DNA of 64,000 nt from Citrobacter sp. wls619 (GCF_005281345.1 NZ_SZXJ01000078.1:1-64000), one strand, 5' to 3'. Positions 51,574 through 62,855 are shown, counted from the first letter of the stretch. Notes: generated from the sequence alone by a model not told the origin. Made by a program: numbers and translations.

Positions 51574-52392
51574 ATGCTCTCAGGCCTTTTTAATCGTCCC
51601 GCAGCTTCGGCTGCGGATTTTACGCATCTGCGCCAGGCGCGTGTTGAACTGCGTAATGTCATAAAACACTATGACAATCATACCGTGCTTAACGGCGTCA
51701 GCCTGTCGGTTGAACCGGGCGAAGTCGTCACCATTCTCGGACCTTCTGGCTCAGGAAAGTCGACGCTTATTCGCCTGATCAACCAACTGGAGTCACTGAG
51801 CGGCGGCGATATTTTTATTGATGACAAACCCATCGGTCAGCTGCGCGGCCCCGCATTGCGTCAGCTTCGTAGCCGAATTGGCTTTGTGTTCCAGCAATTC
51901 AATCTCTACACCCACCTGACGGCACAGCAGAACATCACGCTGGCGCTGGAATATGTTCACGGTTGGAAAAAAGCGGATGCTGAGCAACGGGCACTTGCAC
52001 TGCTGGAACAGGTAGGATTGGCCGAGAAAGCCGATGCGTACGCCGCCCAACTTTCCGGCGGACAGCAACAACGTGTTGCCATCGCCCGTGCACTGGCCTC
52101 CTCGCCGCAAATCATCCTGTTCGATGAACCCACCTCCGCGCTGGATCCAGAAATGATCGGCGAAGTGTTGCAGGTCATGAAGAGTCTGGCCCATAGCGGC
52201 ATCACCATGATTGTCGTGACCCATGAAATGCATTTCGCCCGGGAAATTGCCGACCGCGTGGTGTTTATTGATGGCGGCGATATTCTCGAAGTCGCGCCTC
52301 CTGAGACATTTTTCACTCGCCCTCAGCACCCCAGGACGCAACGTTTTCTGAAAAAAGTGCTCGACCCGTTACACCAGGAGTCATCGTTATAA
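51574..52392 (+). CDS. Polar amino-acid ABC transporter ATPase
   Basis: A 272-residue ATPase of the GlnQ/HisP group. Walker A is [19 protein letters not shown], the signature is [17 protein letters not shown], Walker B is [24 protein letters not shown] and the switch is [24 protein letters not shown]. The N-terminal 20 residues ([17 protein letters not shown]) extend beyond the usual start, so translation might begin further in. It follows the binding-protein gene by one base and its stop overlaps the next start (TAATG). Confidence 0.9.
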   Translation: MLSGLFNRPAASAADFTHLRQARVELRNVIKHYDNHTVLNGVSLSVEPGEVVTILGPSGSGKSTLIRLINQLESLSGGDIFIDDKPIGQLRGPALRQLRSRIGFVFQQFNLYTHLTAQQNITLALEYVHGWKKADAEQRALALLEQVGLAEKADAYAAQLSGGQQQRVAIARALASSPQIILFDEPTSALDPEMIGEVLQVMKSLAHSGITMIVVTHEMHFAREIADRVVFIDGGDILEVAPPETFFTRPQHPRTQRFLKKVLDPLHQESSL

Positions 52393-53177
52393 TGCATGCA
52401 ATGGACTGGCAGGGGGTGCTGAGCGGGCAACCTCTGCAATGGATAATCTCCGGTTTTCTGACCACGCTTTGGGTCACGCTAGCCGGCGTGGTACTGGCCA
52501 CGGTATTTGCCATCTTTCTGCTCAGCCTGCGCCTGACAGGACACCGCTTTGCGGCCACCGTGGTCAGCGTGTGGGTCTCAGTTTTTCGCAATACGCCTTT
52601 ACTCGTTCAACTGATGTTCTGGTACTTCGCTGCATGGAATCTCCTTCCTCGCGACGTGATTACCTTCATTAATGCGGAACACGCCTGGTCCATTCTGCCG
52701 GGGGATGTCTGGTGGTTAACGCCGGAGTTTCTCTGCTCCGCATGGGGGCTGGGTGTCTTTACCTCGGCCTTTCTGGTCGAAGAGGTCGCCTCCGGTTTAC
52801 AGGCTGTGTCTGGCGGGCAGCGCGAGGCAGCCATCGCACAGGGGTTTTCGTCATGGGCGACTTTCCGTCACATCCTGTTCCCTCAGGGGCTGGCAAATGC
52901 CTGGCAGCCAATCGTGGGGCAATATCTTAATCTGATGAAGCTGTCTTCATTAGCCAGCGGCATTGGCTTTGCCGAACTGACGTACCAGGTGCGGCAAATA
53001 GAAAGCTATAACGCCCATGCGCTGGAAGCCTTTGCCGTCGGCACGGCACTCTACCTGTTGACCGGTATTGTGCTGGGGATGTTGTTAACCCGTCTTGGCC
53101 CTGTACCTGCAGCAGGTAAACCGTTGGCGCGTAAAACACGCATTTTTCGTTTCAGGAGCCTACAGCATGATCGCTAA
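52392..53177 (+). CDS. Polar amino-acid ABC transporter permease 1
   Basis: A 261-residue inner-membrane permease of the HisM/GlnP family. About five helices are visible. The family signature lies in SGGQREAAIAQGFSSWATFRHILFPQGLANAWQPIVGQYLNLMKLSSLASGIGFAELTYQ, the EAA loop contacting the ATPase. The first helix GFLTTLWVTLAGVVLATVFAIFL and the VFRNTPLLVQLMFWYF segment are typical. It overlaps the ATPase gene at TAATG and the second permease by 11 bases. Confidence 0.9.
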   Translation: MHAMDWQGVLSGQPLQWIISGFLTTLWVTLAGVVLATVFAIFLLSLRLTGHRFAATVVSVWVSVFRNTPLLVQLMFWYFAAWNLLPRDVITFINAEHAWSILPGDVWWLTPEFLCSAWGLGVFTSAFLVEEVASGLQAVSGGQREAAIAQGFSSWATFRHILFPQGLANAWQPIVGQYLNLMKLSSLASGIGFAELTYQVRQIESYNAHALEAFAVGTALYLLTGIVLGMLLTRLGPVPAAGKPLARKTRIFRFRSLQHDR

Positions 53178-53844
53178 TATTTCGGTTATTACCGACAATC
53201 TGGACTACCTCCTGTGGGGGCGGGTCGCAGAGGGTCAACCGGGGGGCGTTCTGCTCACGCTGTTGATGGCGATTGGCGCAGCAGCACTGGCTCTTCCGGC
53301 CGGGATCGCACTCGCCTGCTGCGCCTGGCGTTTTCCTGGAGCGATACGCAAGGGGCTGTTTATCTGGGCAGAGTTTATTCGTGGTATTCCGTTAATCTTC
53401 GTGATTTTCTGGATGTGGTATCTGTTGCCCATGCTCACAGGCAGTGATTTACCAGGAGCGATAACCGTCACGCTGGCATTGGCCTGGTTTACCGCCGCCT
53501 CAGTGATGCATTCCGTGTACGCCGGCATGACTGCGCTGCCAGGCGGTCAGTATGATGCGGCAGTCGTTCAGGGATTTAGCCCACTCCAGGCGCTCGGGTT
53601 CATTCTGTTGCCGCAGGTTCTGCGCAACGTACTCCCCTCGCTAACGGGGATTTTTATCGGGCTACTCAAGGATACGTCGCTGGCGTTTATCGTCAACGTG
53701 CCTGAGCTCACGACGGTGGCGGGTCAGGTTAACAGCCGGGTACAAATTTACCCGGCGGCCATTTTTGTCTTTACCGGACTGGTCTATTACCTGCTGTGCT
53801 TTAGCCTGGAGAAGATCACTCAGCGTCGGTTCGCGTTGAAATAG
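53167..53844 (+). CDS. Polar amino-acid ABC transporter permease 2
   Basis: A 225-residue HisQ/GlnP-type permease. The segments GVLLTLLMAIGAAALALPAGIALA, FIRGIPLIFVIFWMWYLLP and the EAA loop LPGGQYDAAVVQGFSPLQALGFILLPQVLRNVLPSLTGIFIGLLKDTSLAFIV are all present. The start at 53167 overlaps the previous gene by 11 bases. With the first permease it forms the heterodimeric channel of the importer. It converges with ydhT; only nine bases separate the stops and no terminator is visible there. Confidence 0.9.
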   Translation: MIANISVITDNLDYLLWGRVAEGQPGGVLLTLLMAIGAAALALPAGIALACCAWRFPGAIRKGLFIWAEFIRGIPLIFVIFWMWYLLPMLTGSDLPGAITVTLALAWFTAASVMHSVYAGMTALPGGQYDAAVVQGFSPLQALGFILLPQVLRNVLPSLTGIFIGLLKDTSLAFIVNVPELTTVAGQVNSRVQIYPAAIFVFTGLVYYLLCFSLEKITQRRFALK

Positions 53845-53853
53845 CACCACGGC

Positions 53854-54666
53854 TCAACATGCCACAAACTGATGGTCTTCGTTGAGCCGATACTTCACCC
53901 CTGCGCGAATGTTATTTTCCCCCTCAATAGCCACCGCAAAGCGCATTCTCTTACCGTCGTGATAGGCAAGCGCCGCGCACCCGCCGGGGCCGAGGATTAT
54001 CGAATCGACCACGCCAGTACTGGCAATAACCGTGTTTTCTCCGTTGGCCATGATCTGCACGTTGTCCGCGCAGTTGGCGATTTTCGACTCTGCGCCAAAA
54101 CTGGCTATCTGGGTTAAATCACCGCTGCTGGCGATACGACTTCTGTCACCCAGCGAACTGATGCGCACCCGCATCCCCGTGCTGGCCATTCGTGTACCGT
54201 CTCCCACACTACTGACACGGGTGGAATTTCCCGCGATGGCAATACGACCACGCTCACCGGAGCTGGCAACATGAGCGTTATAACCCACGCAGCCAATACG
54301 TGCGCTGTAACCTGCGCTGGCAATCTGCGCAGCATACCCGGCGCTGACGATTTTAATGTTATCGCCCGCGCTACCGAGACTGTCACCATCAGCCGCGCTC
54401 GCCAATTGTTTACCGTTGTCGTCTGCCGTCTGCGGACAGACAACACGGCCCATCGCACAGATATCCTGCTGGACAAAATTCTCTTCATCCTGCCATCTTG
54501 ACCAACCGTATTCTACGAGGCTATCTGCCCAGTCACTATACCCTTCCTGCTGGAGTGCACGGTGCACCTCCGCGTAGCTGCCTCCCTCAGGAAACGCACG
54601 CAGAAACCAGCGATACATCACGGGCCCGACGCGCCAGGCCCGTAAGTCACCACGAGTAATCATCAT
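53854..54666 (-). CDS. ydhT: YdhT, ydh operon protein with beta-solenoid repeats
   Basis: A 270-residue protein, the same length as E. coli YdhT. After about 90 residues the sequence becomes a regular repeat of about eight residues, such as IASAGYSARIG, VASSGERGRIA and ISSLGDRSRIASSGDLTQIAS, running to about residue 225. This suggests a beta-solenoid. No signal peptide is present. Function is unknown; it is the last gene of the FNR-controlled ydhYVWXUT operon and starts three bases after ydhU. It could be a scaffold or maturation factor for the complex; inference. Confidence 0.88.
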   Translation of the reverse strand: MMITRGDLRAWRVGPVMYRWFLRAFPEGGSYAEVHRALQQEGYSDWADSLVEYGWSRWQDEENFVQQDICAMGRVVCPQTADDNGKQLASAADGDSLGSAGDNIKIVSAGYAAQIASAGYSARIGCVGYNAHVASSGERGRIAIAGNSTRVSSVGDGTRMASTGMRVRISSLGDRSRIASSGDLTQIASFGAESKIANCADNVQIMANGENTVIASTGVVDSIILGPGGCAALAYHDGKRMRFAVAIEGENNIRAGVKYRLNEDHQFVAC

Positions 54667-54669
54667 CTC

Positions 54670-55455
54670 TTAATGCCGGTGATAGCCATCCACCATGCAC
54701 TTAAAGGTTTCGCCCGGTGTGCGTCCTGTCGTGCAGAGATAAAGATGTCCAAAAATGAAAAACACGCTCACGATCGCCAGCGCAAAGTGCGCCTGCAGCA
54801 ACCAGTAACGTACGCCAGGGAACAGATCGCCCACAGCCTGTGGGTACAGGGATAGCAACCCGGAGATCAGCAGTAGCGGCAGCAAACCGTACATCACGCC
54901 GACATACGCTGCCTGCTGTAACGGATTGAATTTCGAACGCGTTGATGCCGGGAATGGATGCGCTTCGCCCTGCATAATGCCAAACAGATAGAATCGCGTC
55001 TGCCTCTGCGCCCGGCTGATCCAGCCCTGACGCTGAATAATATAATGATGACCGTTCCCCCCAATCAGGTTAATCAGGACAAAACCAATCCAGCAGGCAA
55101 GCAGCAAAAAGCCACATACCTCATGCACAGTCAGCAGGCTTTTCATCACTGGGGCACTGACCGCGGTGAAATGGTTTAGCAGGCCGCTGGCCAGCAGCAG
55201 CAGAAATAACAGCGCATTCGACCAGTGCCACAAACGGACCGCTTTCGAGTATAAATAGACCTTCTCTCCGTGTCCTGCCGACGCTTTATTCGCTGAACGA
55301 AAGCGCAACATTGCGTGGAGCGCCAGCACCAGCCACATCCCCACCAGCATTAACCCGGCGAAAACCAACCAGACGGGCCAGTAATCCGGCGAAAACATCG
55401 GGACGTACTGCGCAAGCTGTGCGTGAAACTGTTCGGCATTCTGCGACGCGTTCAT
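54670..55455 (-). CDS. ydhU: YdhU, cytochrome b membrane subunit
   Basis: A 261-residue inner-membrane protein similar to the cytochrome b subunit of thiosulfate reductase (PhsC) and formate dehydrogenase. Four to five helices are seen. Histidines likely to bind haem lie in YSKAVRLWHWSNALLFLLLLASGL and LLTVHEVCGFLLLACWIGFVL, and in SVFFIFGHLYLCTTG. It should connect the quinone pool with the iron-sulfur subunits YdhX or YdhY. It overlaps ydhX by four bases and is followed by ydhT. Confidence 0.9.
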   Translation of the reverse strand: MNASQNAEQFHAQLAQYVPMFSPDYWPVWLVFAGLMLVGMWLVLALHAMLRFRSANKASAGHGEKVYLYSKAVRLWHWSNALLFLLLLASGLLNHFTAVSAPVMKSLLTVHEVCGFLLLACWIGFVLINLIGGNGHHYIIQRQGWISRAQRQTRFYLFGIMQGEAHPFPASTRSKFNPLQQAAYVGVMYGLLPLLLISGLLSLYPQAVGDLFPGVRYWLLQAHFALAIVSVFFIFGHLYLCTTGRTPGETFKCMVDGYHRH

Positions 55456-56120
55456 ACATTATCCTTTTTAATCAAATGTTGACCGAACCGACGATACAGA
55501 TGGGGCTTCCCGGCGCCTGCAAGTTGATATTCGTAGTACTTGTTTTCCCGCAACCAGGTCTGAATTTCCGGGCTGTCCTCACGGCCAAAAATCAACGCGT
55601 GTTCTGGACAAGAATTGACGCAAATTGGCGGGAAACCTTTCGCCAGACGTGATTCTGCGCAGAAGTCGCATTTATCTGCCACTTTGGTTTGTGGGTTGAG
55701 ATAGCGTACCTGATACGGGCATGCGCCAATGCAGTAACTGCAGCCGATACAACGAGAGGTATCGACGCGCACAATCCCGTTGTCATCTCGCCAGGAAGCA
55801 CCGGTAGGACACACCTCAATGCAGGGGGCATCGTCACAATGCTGACAGGACTGACGAAAATAGTGATACAACGTTTCGTTATCGTTATCCGTTACCGGGA
55901 TATGGGCTATCGATAAACGGCTCCCCTGAACAGGAACATGATTCGTTTTCCTGCACGCTCGGGCGCAAATATTACATCCGTTGCACAATGATTCGTCGTG
56001 GATCATGACATAACGAACGTCTTTAGTACTCTTCGTACTCGCTAACAGGTTTTGGCCTGGGCCGGTGAAAAAAATCACCGTCCCCATGCCAATGACAAAT
56101 TTTCGTCGGGTGAAGGACAT
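55452..56120 (-). CDS. ydhX: YdhX, Tat-dependent 4x[4Fe-4S] ferredoxin-like subunit
   Basis: A 222-residue electron-transfer subunit, nearly identical in plan to E. coli YdhX. The N-terminus MSFTRRKFVIGMGTVIFFTG is a Tat signal. Four cysteine groups follow: CNGCNICARAC, CQHCDDAPCIEVC, CIGCSYCIGAC and CDFC with a later CVNSC, for four [4Fe-4S] clusters. The start at 56120 matches E. coli; an in-frame start at 56231 would overlap ydhW. It works in the periplasm next to YdhU. It lies between ydhW and ydhU in the operon. Confidence 0.92.
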   Translation of the reverse strand: MSFTRRKFVIGMGTVIFFTGPGQNLLASTKSTKDVRYVMIHDESLCNGCNICARACRKTNHVPVQGSRLSIAHIPVTDNDNETLYHYFRQSCQHCDDAPCIEVCPTGASWRDDNGIVRVDTSRCIGCSYCIGACPYQVRYLNPQTKVADKCDFCAESRLAKGFPPICVNSCPEHALIFGREDSPEIQTWLRENKYYEYQLAGAGKPHLYRRFGQHLIKKDNV

Positions 56121-56184
56121 CGGGTTATCCTCTAATGCTGTGACAGTGATCGTCCACACGTTCCATGACATCAACCTGAAAAAT

Positions 56185-56853
56185 TCAGGGGTTCTGATAC
56201 TGCTCAACCTCAAGCCATTCGCACAGGCCATACGCTTTGCCGTAACTCATAAAGCGCTCGCTAAACAGATAAGGTTCCGCATTCGACGATTCCACAGCAC
56301 GTATGTCTGCATAATCAGGATGCGTTTCCATGGCCGTGAGCGCCGCCGTAACCTGCTCAGGTTCAAAATGGTATGGCGGCTGCGCCAGCATGGCGACCTT
56401 ATAGGGGCGAGGATACGTTTGGCAGTCAAAACGTACCGCTTCTGCAATGGCACGGCAGATATCATTTTCCACCACCTGCACACACATTTCGGCGTAGTTT
56501 GCCGTCATGGTTTGCGTCGAGTAGAAGTAGGTATCCTCTGAGCCCTGGATACAGGTAATATCTGCGTCGGATGCGTGCTGACGCATCGCGTCCAGCAGCG
56601 TAGCCAGGTCACTTTCAGGAACCGAATAAGGTGGCAACAGAAACACGCTGCGTGCCACCAATTGACCTGAAGCAGAATGCTGGCGGATAAAATCCGCCAC
56701 TATCGACTCCGGGCTGGTAGGTTCCTGAATGAGTGACGCACTCCGGTGTGCGACAGGCTGGTGTAACGCGTGCAGCCACTGTCTCTTTTGGCTATCCACG
56801 TCATCACCAGACGCATCCTCTGCAGGGGCCAGGTCGTTACTCACGTACGTCAT
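56185..56853 (-). CDS. ydhW: YdhW, ydh operon protein of unknown function
   Basis: A 222-residue soluble protein similar to E. coli YdhW (about 215 residues). It has an acidic N-terminus (APAEDASGDDVDSQKRQWL) and two related halves, each with a PPYxxPE/PPYHFEPEQ segment followed by LLDAMRQH or ALTAMETH and a CIQGSEDTYFY or VESSNAEPYLF segment. An internal duplication is therefore likely. No metal motif is clear. It lies 10 bases after ydhV and 65 before ydhX. It may be an assembly factor for YdhV; that is inference. Confidence 0.87.
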   Translation of the reverse strand: MTYVSNDLAPAEDASGDDVDSQKRQWLHALHQPVAHRSASLIQEPTSPESIVADFIRQHSASGQLVARSVFLLPPYSVPESDLATLLDAMRQHASDADITCIQGSEDTYFYSTQTMTANYAEMCVQVVENDICRAIAEAVRFDCQTYPRPYKVAMLAQPPYHFEPEQVTAALTAMETHPDYADIRAVESSNAEPYLFSERFMSYGKAYGLCEWLEVEQYQNP

Positions 56854-56862
56854 CTGCGTTCC

Positions 56863-59028
<2,166 letters not shown>

Positions 59029-59085
59029 TCAAAAACTGCAATTTTCTGGCATTAAATGACGCGTATCAGGCAGCCCTGCTATCCA

Positions 59086-59712
59086 TCAAACAGTAATATC
59101 TTTCCACTCGATAATTTTTAATGCCCCAGTCGGACAAGCATTAGCGCATTCCCCGCATAAAACACATTTTGAGGATTTCTTCGTTACGGTATTAACGGTC
59201 GCCATCATCCATGGGCAGGCCGTGGTACAGGCACTGCAGCCAATACAGCGTTTATGATCTACGGCAATGCAACCGTCTTCCTGTTTCCAGGTAATTGCGC
59301 CAATCGGGCAGACTTTCATGCACTGGGGATCTTTACACTGACGGCAAGTGTCTGCGGTGTAGTTTAAATCGCCGTACAACCCGCCACCGGACCCGACTCC
59401 ATCATCGCCAAAGAAGTAGTTACGATGAATTTTGATGCGGGAAAAGAAGGTGCCAACAGCGCCATCGTTATAATTAGTACAGGAAATTTCACAGCGATGG
59501 CAGCCAGTACAGCGGGCTCGTTGAGTCACCAGCACCCCTTTCGGCGTATTGATAAGTCCGACGGTGCCGCTATCGATATCTTCCTGCTTACAACCCAAAA
59601 GGGATAGCAGCGCGGGGGCAATCGTTAATCCTGCCAGACCTTTCCCTGATATACGCAGAAACTCAAGCCGCGTTAAACCACAATCTAAAAATGGACGATC
59701 AACCTGGTTCAT
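59086..59712 (-). CDS. ydhY: YdhY, 4x[4Fe-4S] ferredoxin-like subunit
   Basis: A 208-residue iron-sulfur protein, the same length as E. coli YdhY. Four cysteine groups are seen: CTGCHRCEISC, CRQCKDPQCMKVC, CIGCSACTTAC and CVLCGECANAC. The N-terminal TRLEFLRISGKGLAGLTIAPALLSLLGC resembles a Tat-like or lipoprotein-like region but lacks the second arginine. It is the first gene of ydhYVWXUT. The operon promoter lies upstream with a perfect FNR site about 235 bases before the start codon. Confidence 0.93.
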   Translation of the reverse strand: MNQVDRPFLDCGLTRLEFLRISGKGLAGLTIAPALLSLLGCKQEDIDSGTVGLINTPKGVLVTQRARCTGCHRCEISCTNYNDGAVGTFFSRIKIHRNYFFGDDGVGSGGGLYGDLNYTADTCRQCKDPQCMKVCPIGAITWKQEDGCIAVDHKRCIGCSACTTACPWMMATVNTVTKKSSKCVLCGECANACPTGALKIIEWKDITV

Positions 59713-59943
59713 TTATTTCGCATCCTCTTCGCAAACGCTGTAGTAGCAACAGATCCAGGCTAATTTTAATGAATGCAGATCAGGTCAAATCGGCCATAAA
59801 TGTTGCCAACAACACGTGAATTTTTGCCCTAACCTGATCGCACAGATGACGGTGGTTAAACTGAATCAATCCATACCCTAAACACGGGTATAATCCTTTA
59901 GGGTTAGGCGGATAAATAATGTGGTTATTCCCCCGCTGTAACC

Positions 59944-59957
59944 TTGATCGTTATCAA
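59944..59957 (-). promoter_or_regulatory. FNR binding site of the ydhY promoter
   Basis: TTGAT-CGTT-ATCAA is a perfect match to the FNR consensus TTGAT-N4-ATCAA. FNR control of this operon is established in E. coli. Confidence 0.92.
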
Positions 59958-60083
59958 TTAAAAATCGGAAGGAAAATAATTAATGTGGAGTGATATTTAT
60001 TATCATTAAGCGAGATTGAAATAACATTTCATATGCATGAAAAATATTTGGGAGTGCAATCACAAATACTGTGTTATATACCA

Positions 60084-60111
60084 CTCGATATATAACAAAA
60101 TACATAACGAA
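60084..60111. promoter_or_regulatory. ModE-like site upstream of ydhY
   Basis: CTCGATATATA, ACAAAA, TACATAACGAA: 18 of 21 fixed positions of the recalled ModE consensus with exact spacing. An overlapping perfect inverted pair GTTATATA (60073-60080) and TATATAAC (60089-60096) adds half-sites. It lies 127 bases upstream of the FNR site. Confidence 0.55.
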
Positions 60112-60171
60112 ATTTGTAATTTTAGTGACCGAACTAAATTATATTTATTGGAAGATAACGAAAATGAAAAT

Positions 60172-60206
60172 AAGAGGACGGCAGAATAATTCTACCGCCC
60201 TCTTTT
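60172..60206. terminator. Terminator at the fumD 3' end
   Basis: AAGAGGaCGG-c-AGAAT pairs with AATTCT-a-CCGcCCTCTT (two mismatches) with T residues on the plus side and T-rich sequence on the minus side. It lies six bases after the fumD stop. Confidence 0.6.
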
Positions 60207-60211
60207 ATGGA

Positions 60212-60421
60212 TTAACCGGCCAATGCTTTGATCACCGTCTCCATGGCCTGTTTTTCTAACTCACTGCGCTTCACACGCTGATTGGCGAGGGTTGTTCTCA
60301 GTACGCCAGCAATGACGATATGCTTAGGCTCTTGCCCCAGATCGCGCATTTCCAGCACTACTTTACCGACTACTCTGCACATCTCGCGGTACAGCTCGTC
60401 GTCTTTGGTCTGATTTCCCAT
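60212..60421 (-). CDS. fumD: Fumarase D
   Basis: A 69-residue protein nearly identical in plan to E. coli FumD (YdhZ): MGNQTKDDELYREMCRVVGK, then VVLEMRDLGQEPKHIVIAGV, then LRTTLANQRVKRSELEKQAM. In E. coli it was reported to have fumarase activity although it is very small. The start at 60421 matches E. coli; a GTG at 60427 is less likely. In E. coli pykF follows on the far side of this gene, whereas here ttrR takes that position. Confidence 0.94.
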   Translation of the reverse strand: MGNQTKDDELYREMCRVVGKVVLEMRDLGQEPKHIVIAGVLRTTLANQRVKRSELEKQAMETVIKALAG

Positions 60422-60514
60422 ATTCACCCGCTCGTCATTAACTCAAACCCACAGCATATATCACTCTGGCGAATTAGACAAAAATCCAATGAAAATCAAA
60501 TAAATGTCACAATT

Positions 60515-61099
60515 TTACTGGATCCGCTGAAATCGATTTACCAGCTCGGCAAGGCTTCCGGCCTGCATTTTTTCCATCACCCGCGCCCGATGCACTTCAA
60601 CCGTGCGAACGGCAATATTCATGGCATCGGCGATTTCCCGATTTATCAATCCCTTTGCAACCAGATTCGCCAGTTCTCGCTCCTTCGGCGTAAGTTGCTG
60701 ATAGCAAGCAACGATTTCCTGCCGCGAAAAAGCCGCTGCCGAGGCCTGCAGAGCATTTTCCAGCGCAGCCTGTAGCGGCGCGGCTGAAACCGGCTTCTGT
60801 AAGAAATCGACGGCTCCGCGCTTCATTTGTTCAACCGCCATGGGCACATCACCATGCCCGGTAAGAAATACCACCGCCAGGGTGCTCTCGCGCTGACGCA
60901 TTGCTTCATGCACGGCATGGCCATCCAGTACCGGCATGCGCATATCCAGCAGCAATACGCCGACCTGGTGCAGATCGGCCTGAGCCAAAAACGTTTCGCC
61001 CTGCTCCCAGCAACGTACCTCATACCCCATACTTTCCAGTAAAAATGCACAGGCCTGAGTCACCGCTATATCGTCATCCAACAGATGAATTATCGCCAC
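60515..61099 (-). CDS. ttrR: TtrR, tetrathionate response regulator
   Basis: A 194-residue FixJ/NarL-type response regulator. The receiver domain (1-120) has the acidic pocket LLDDD at residues 6-10, the phosphoacceptor Asp52 (LLLDMRMPVLDG), FLTGHGD and the FLQKP lysine. The C-terminal LuxR-type DNA-binding domain reads LTPKERELANLVAKGLINREIADAMNIAVRTVEVHRARVMEKM. TtrR with TtrS switches on ttrBCA when tetrathionate is present. Its start overlaps the ttrS end by 26 bases, so translation is coupled. Confidence 0.94.
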   Translation of the reverse strand: MAIIHLLDDDIAVTQACAFLLESMGYEVRCWEQGETFLAQADLHQVGVLLLDMRMPVLDGHAVHEAMRQRESTLAVVFLTGHGDVPMAVEQMKRGAVDFLQKPVSAAPLQAALENALQASAAAFSRQEIVACYQQLTPKERELANLVAKGLINREIADAMNIAVRTVEVHRARVMEKMQAGSLAELVNRFQRIQ

Positions 61100-62855
61100 A
61101 ACGCCCTCCTTCCTGTGTTTGCTTAAAATATAATGTCACCACTGCGCCCGCCAGACCGTCAGGCGCAGGGTGATTTTTGATGCTAATGTCGCCATTTGCG
61201 TAGCGAACCAGTCGCTGACAAATGGCCAGCCCGAGTCCCATCCCTTCCTTGCGGGTGGTCATAAAGGGCTGGAATGCCTGATATAACTGCGCATCGTCGA
61301 TCCCCCCGGCGTTATCCTGCACCAGGATGCGCACACCATGCTCCTCACTGCACGCGGAGAACCACACCGTTTTTGCCCCCGCCTGGGCCGCGTTTAGTAC
61401 CAGATTAGCCAGAACCTGCTCCAGCAAAACGGTCGGCAGTGTAACCGTAAGCGAATTATCGACCTGCGTGTGTAACGCGACCGTCGGGAATTGCTGCGCC
61501 ATGCGTAGTAACTGCCAGACATGATGGATCGCATCATGAACGTTAATGGGCTCCCAGTCGTCGGTCATCACCGGATTTCCCTGCGCCTGACTGACCCACT
61601 GACGTAAATTGCGTAGCGTATCGGCGCCCCGCTGCGCCTGCTCGTCAATCTGTTCCAGGGCGGGTAACAACGGATGCTGCTGATCCTGGCCGCGCAGACG
61701 AATCAGACAGCCCTGTGCATAGTGGCGGATAGCCGAAAGCGGCTGGTTAAGTTCATGAGCGAATCCGGACGTCATCTCCCCCAGCACACTCATTTGACGC
61801 GCGGTTTCCAGCGCCTGTTCCTGTTTGCGCAACAGCACATTGTTACGCTCAAGCAGTCTTCCGCGTCGGCGGACCAACAGCATGACCCAGATGTAATTGA
61901 GCGTCAGCAACAACAGGACGATACCCGCCGCCCCCATGGCCAGACGATGTTGAATAAACCAGCTTTTGACATCCAGCCAGAGTTGGCGCTGCTGTGGGTG
62001 CTGACGGACATCGCGCAGCAAGGCTTCTACTTCGCGGGTCGAGGCCGGCGCGCCCCAACGAAAGGCGGCGTTTTGTGGCGCGTTAAACAGTACCCGCGTC
62101 ACGCGATCGGCGAGTTCATCACTGACCGCGGGCAAGGCAGCAAACGACCAGTCAGGATAGAGCGGCGTGCTGGTTACGCAAGGAATTGACGTTGGATAGG
62201 TAATCACGGGCCTAAAGTCCGCTTTGCGGATTAGCCCTTCTTCATCCATTTTTTCCAGCAGACACACGGGCACAATCACCGCCTGAACCGCTTTTTCACG
62301 TAATAAATACAGCAAGGCATCGGCAGGAAAGCCGGTAAACGTCAGACGTAAATCACGCTCAGGGCGCAAACCCGCATCGCTAAGTGCTTTGTATCCCAGC
62401 AAATAACCGCCAAATGCCTGAGCATCAATGGCACCTACCGTTTTACCAATCAGATCGTGAGCATTCACAATCCCACTGTCACGCCTGACGAGGACAGCAC
62501 TGCCAATCACGTTGCTGGTTGCCTTTCCGCCACGCGTAGAGCGTAATGATGCCAGCCAGCGAAGCGCTGCATGGCTGTTTAGCTGCACGAATTGCGCAGG
62601 ATTGGTGACCACAAACTGGACGGTTCCACGGTTAACCGCCTCCTGCATCTGCTGCAGATCCAGCGGTTGAATATGAAACTGTTCACCCGGGATTTGCTGA
62701 TTTAACAGGGTTTCCAGCGGTTGCCAGTGGGTACGGGTAGAGACCTCACCACGCATCGCCAAAACACCTACATTCCACGAACCTGCCCATGCCACGCTGC
62801 CGAGCATCCACACGGAGGCCAATAGCGTCAGACAGCGAAAGACGTTACATCCCAC
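61074..62855 (-). CDS. ttrS: TtrS, tetrathionate sensor histidine kinase
   Basis: A 593-residue sensor kinase. The signal peptide or first helix is followed by a periplasmic PhnD-like substrate-binding domain (about 25-290: WNVGVLAMRGEVSTRTHWQPL, QFVVTNPAQFVQLN). A membrane helix near 300-320 (GAAGIVLLLLTLNYIWVMLL) leads to the His-kinase part with GEMTSGFAHELNQPLSAIRHYAQG (phospho-His), the N box VLANLVLNAAQAG and the G boxes VQDNAGGI and GMGLGLAI. It detects tetrathionate in the periplasm and phosphorylates TtrR. It diverges from ttrB; the shared region holds an FNR site. Confidence 0.94.
   Translation of the reverse strand: MGCNVFRCLTLLASVWMLGSVAWAGSWNVGVLAMRGEVSTRTHWQPLETLLNQQIPGEQFHIQPLDLQQMQEAVNRGTVQFVVTNPAQFVQLNSHAALRWLASLRSTRGGKATSNVIGSAVLVRRDSGIVNAHDLIGKTVGAIDAQAFGGYLLGYKALSDAGLRPERDLRLTFTGFPADALLYLLREKAVQAVIVPVCLLEKMDEEGLIRKADFRPVITYPTSIPCVTSTPLYPDWSFAALPAVSDELADRVTRVLFNAPQNAAFRWGAPASTREVEALLRDVRQHPQQRQLWLDVKSWFIQHRLAMGAAGIVLLLLTLNYIWVMLLVRRRGRLLERNNVLLRKQEQALETARQMSVLGEMTSGFAHELNQPLSAIRHYAQGCLIRLRGQDQQHPLLPALEQIDEQAQRGADTLRNLRQWVSQAQGNPVMTDDWEPINVHDAIHHVWQLLRMAQQFPTVALHTQVDNSLTVTLPTVLLEQVLANLVLNAAQAGAKTVWFSACSEEHGVRILVQDNAGGIDDAQLYQAFQPFMTTRKEGMGLGLAICQRLVRYANGDISIKNHPAPDGLAGAVVTLYFKQTQEGGRCGDNSSVG

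Larger units (their letters stand above)
59713..60211. promoter_or_regulatory. ydhY promoter region
   Basis: No gene in about 500 bases. The region holds an FNR site (59944-59957), a ModE-like site with overlapping half-sites (60073-60111) and a terminator near fumD. In E. coli the promoter is activated by FNR and repressed by NarL/NarP; the nitrate sites were not identified here. Confidence 0.75.
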
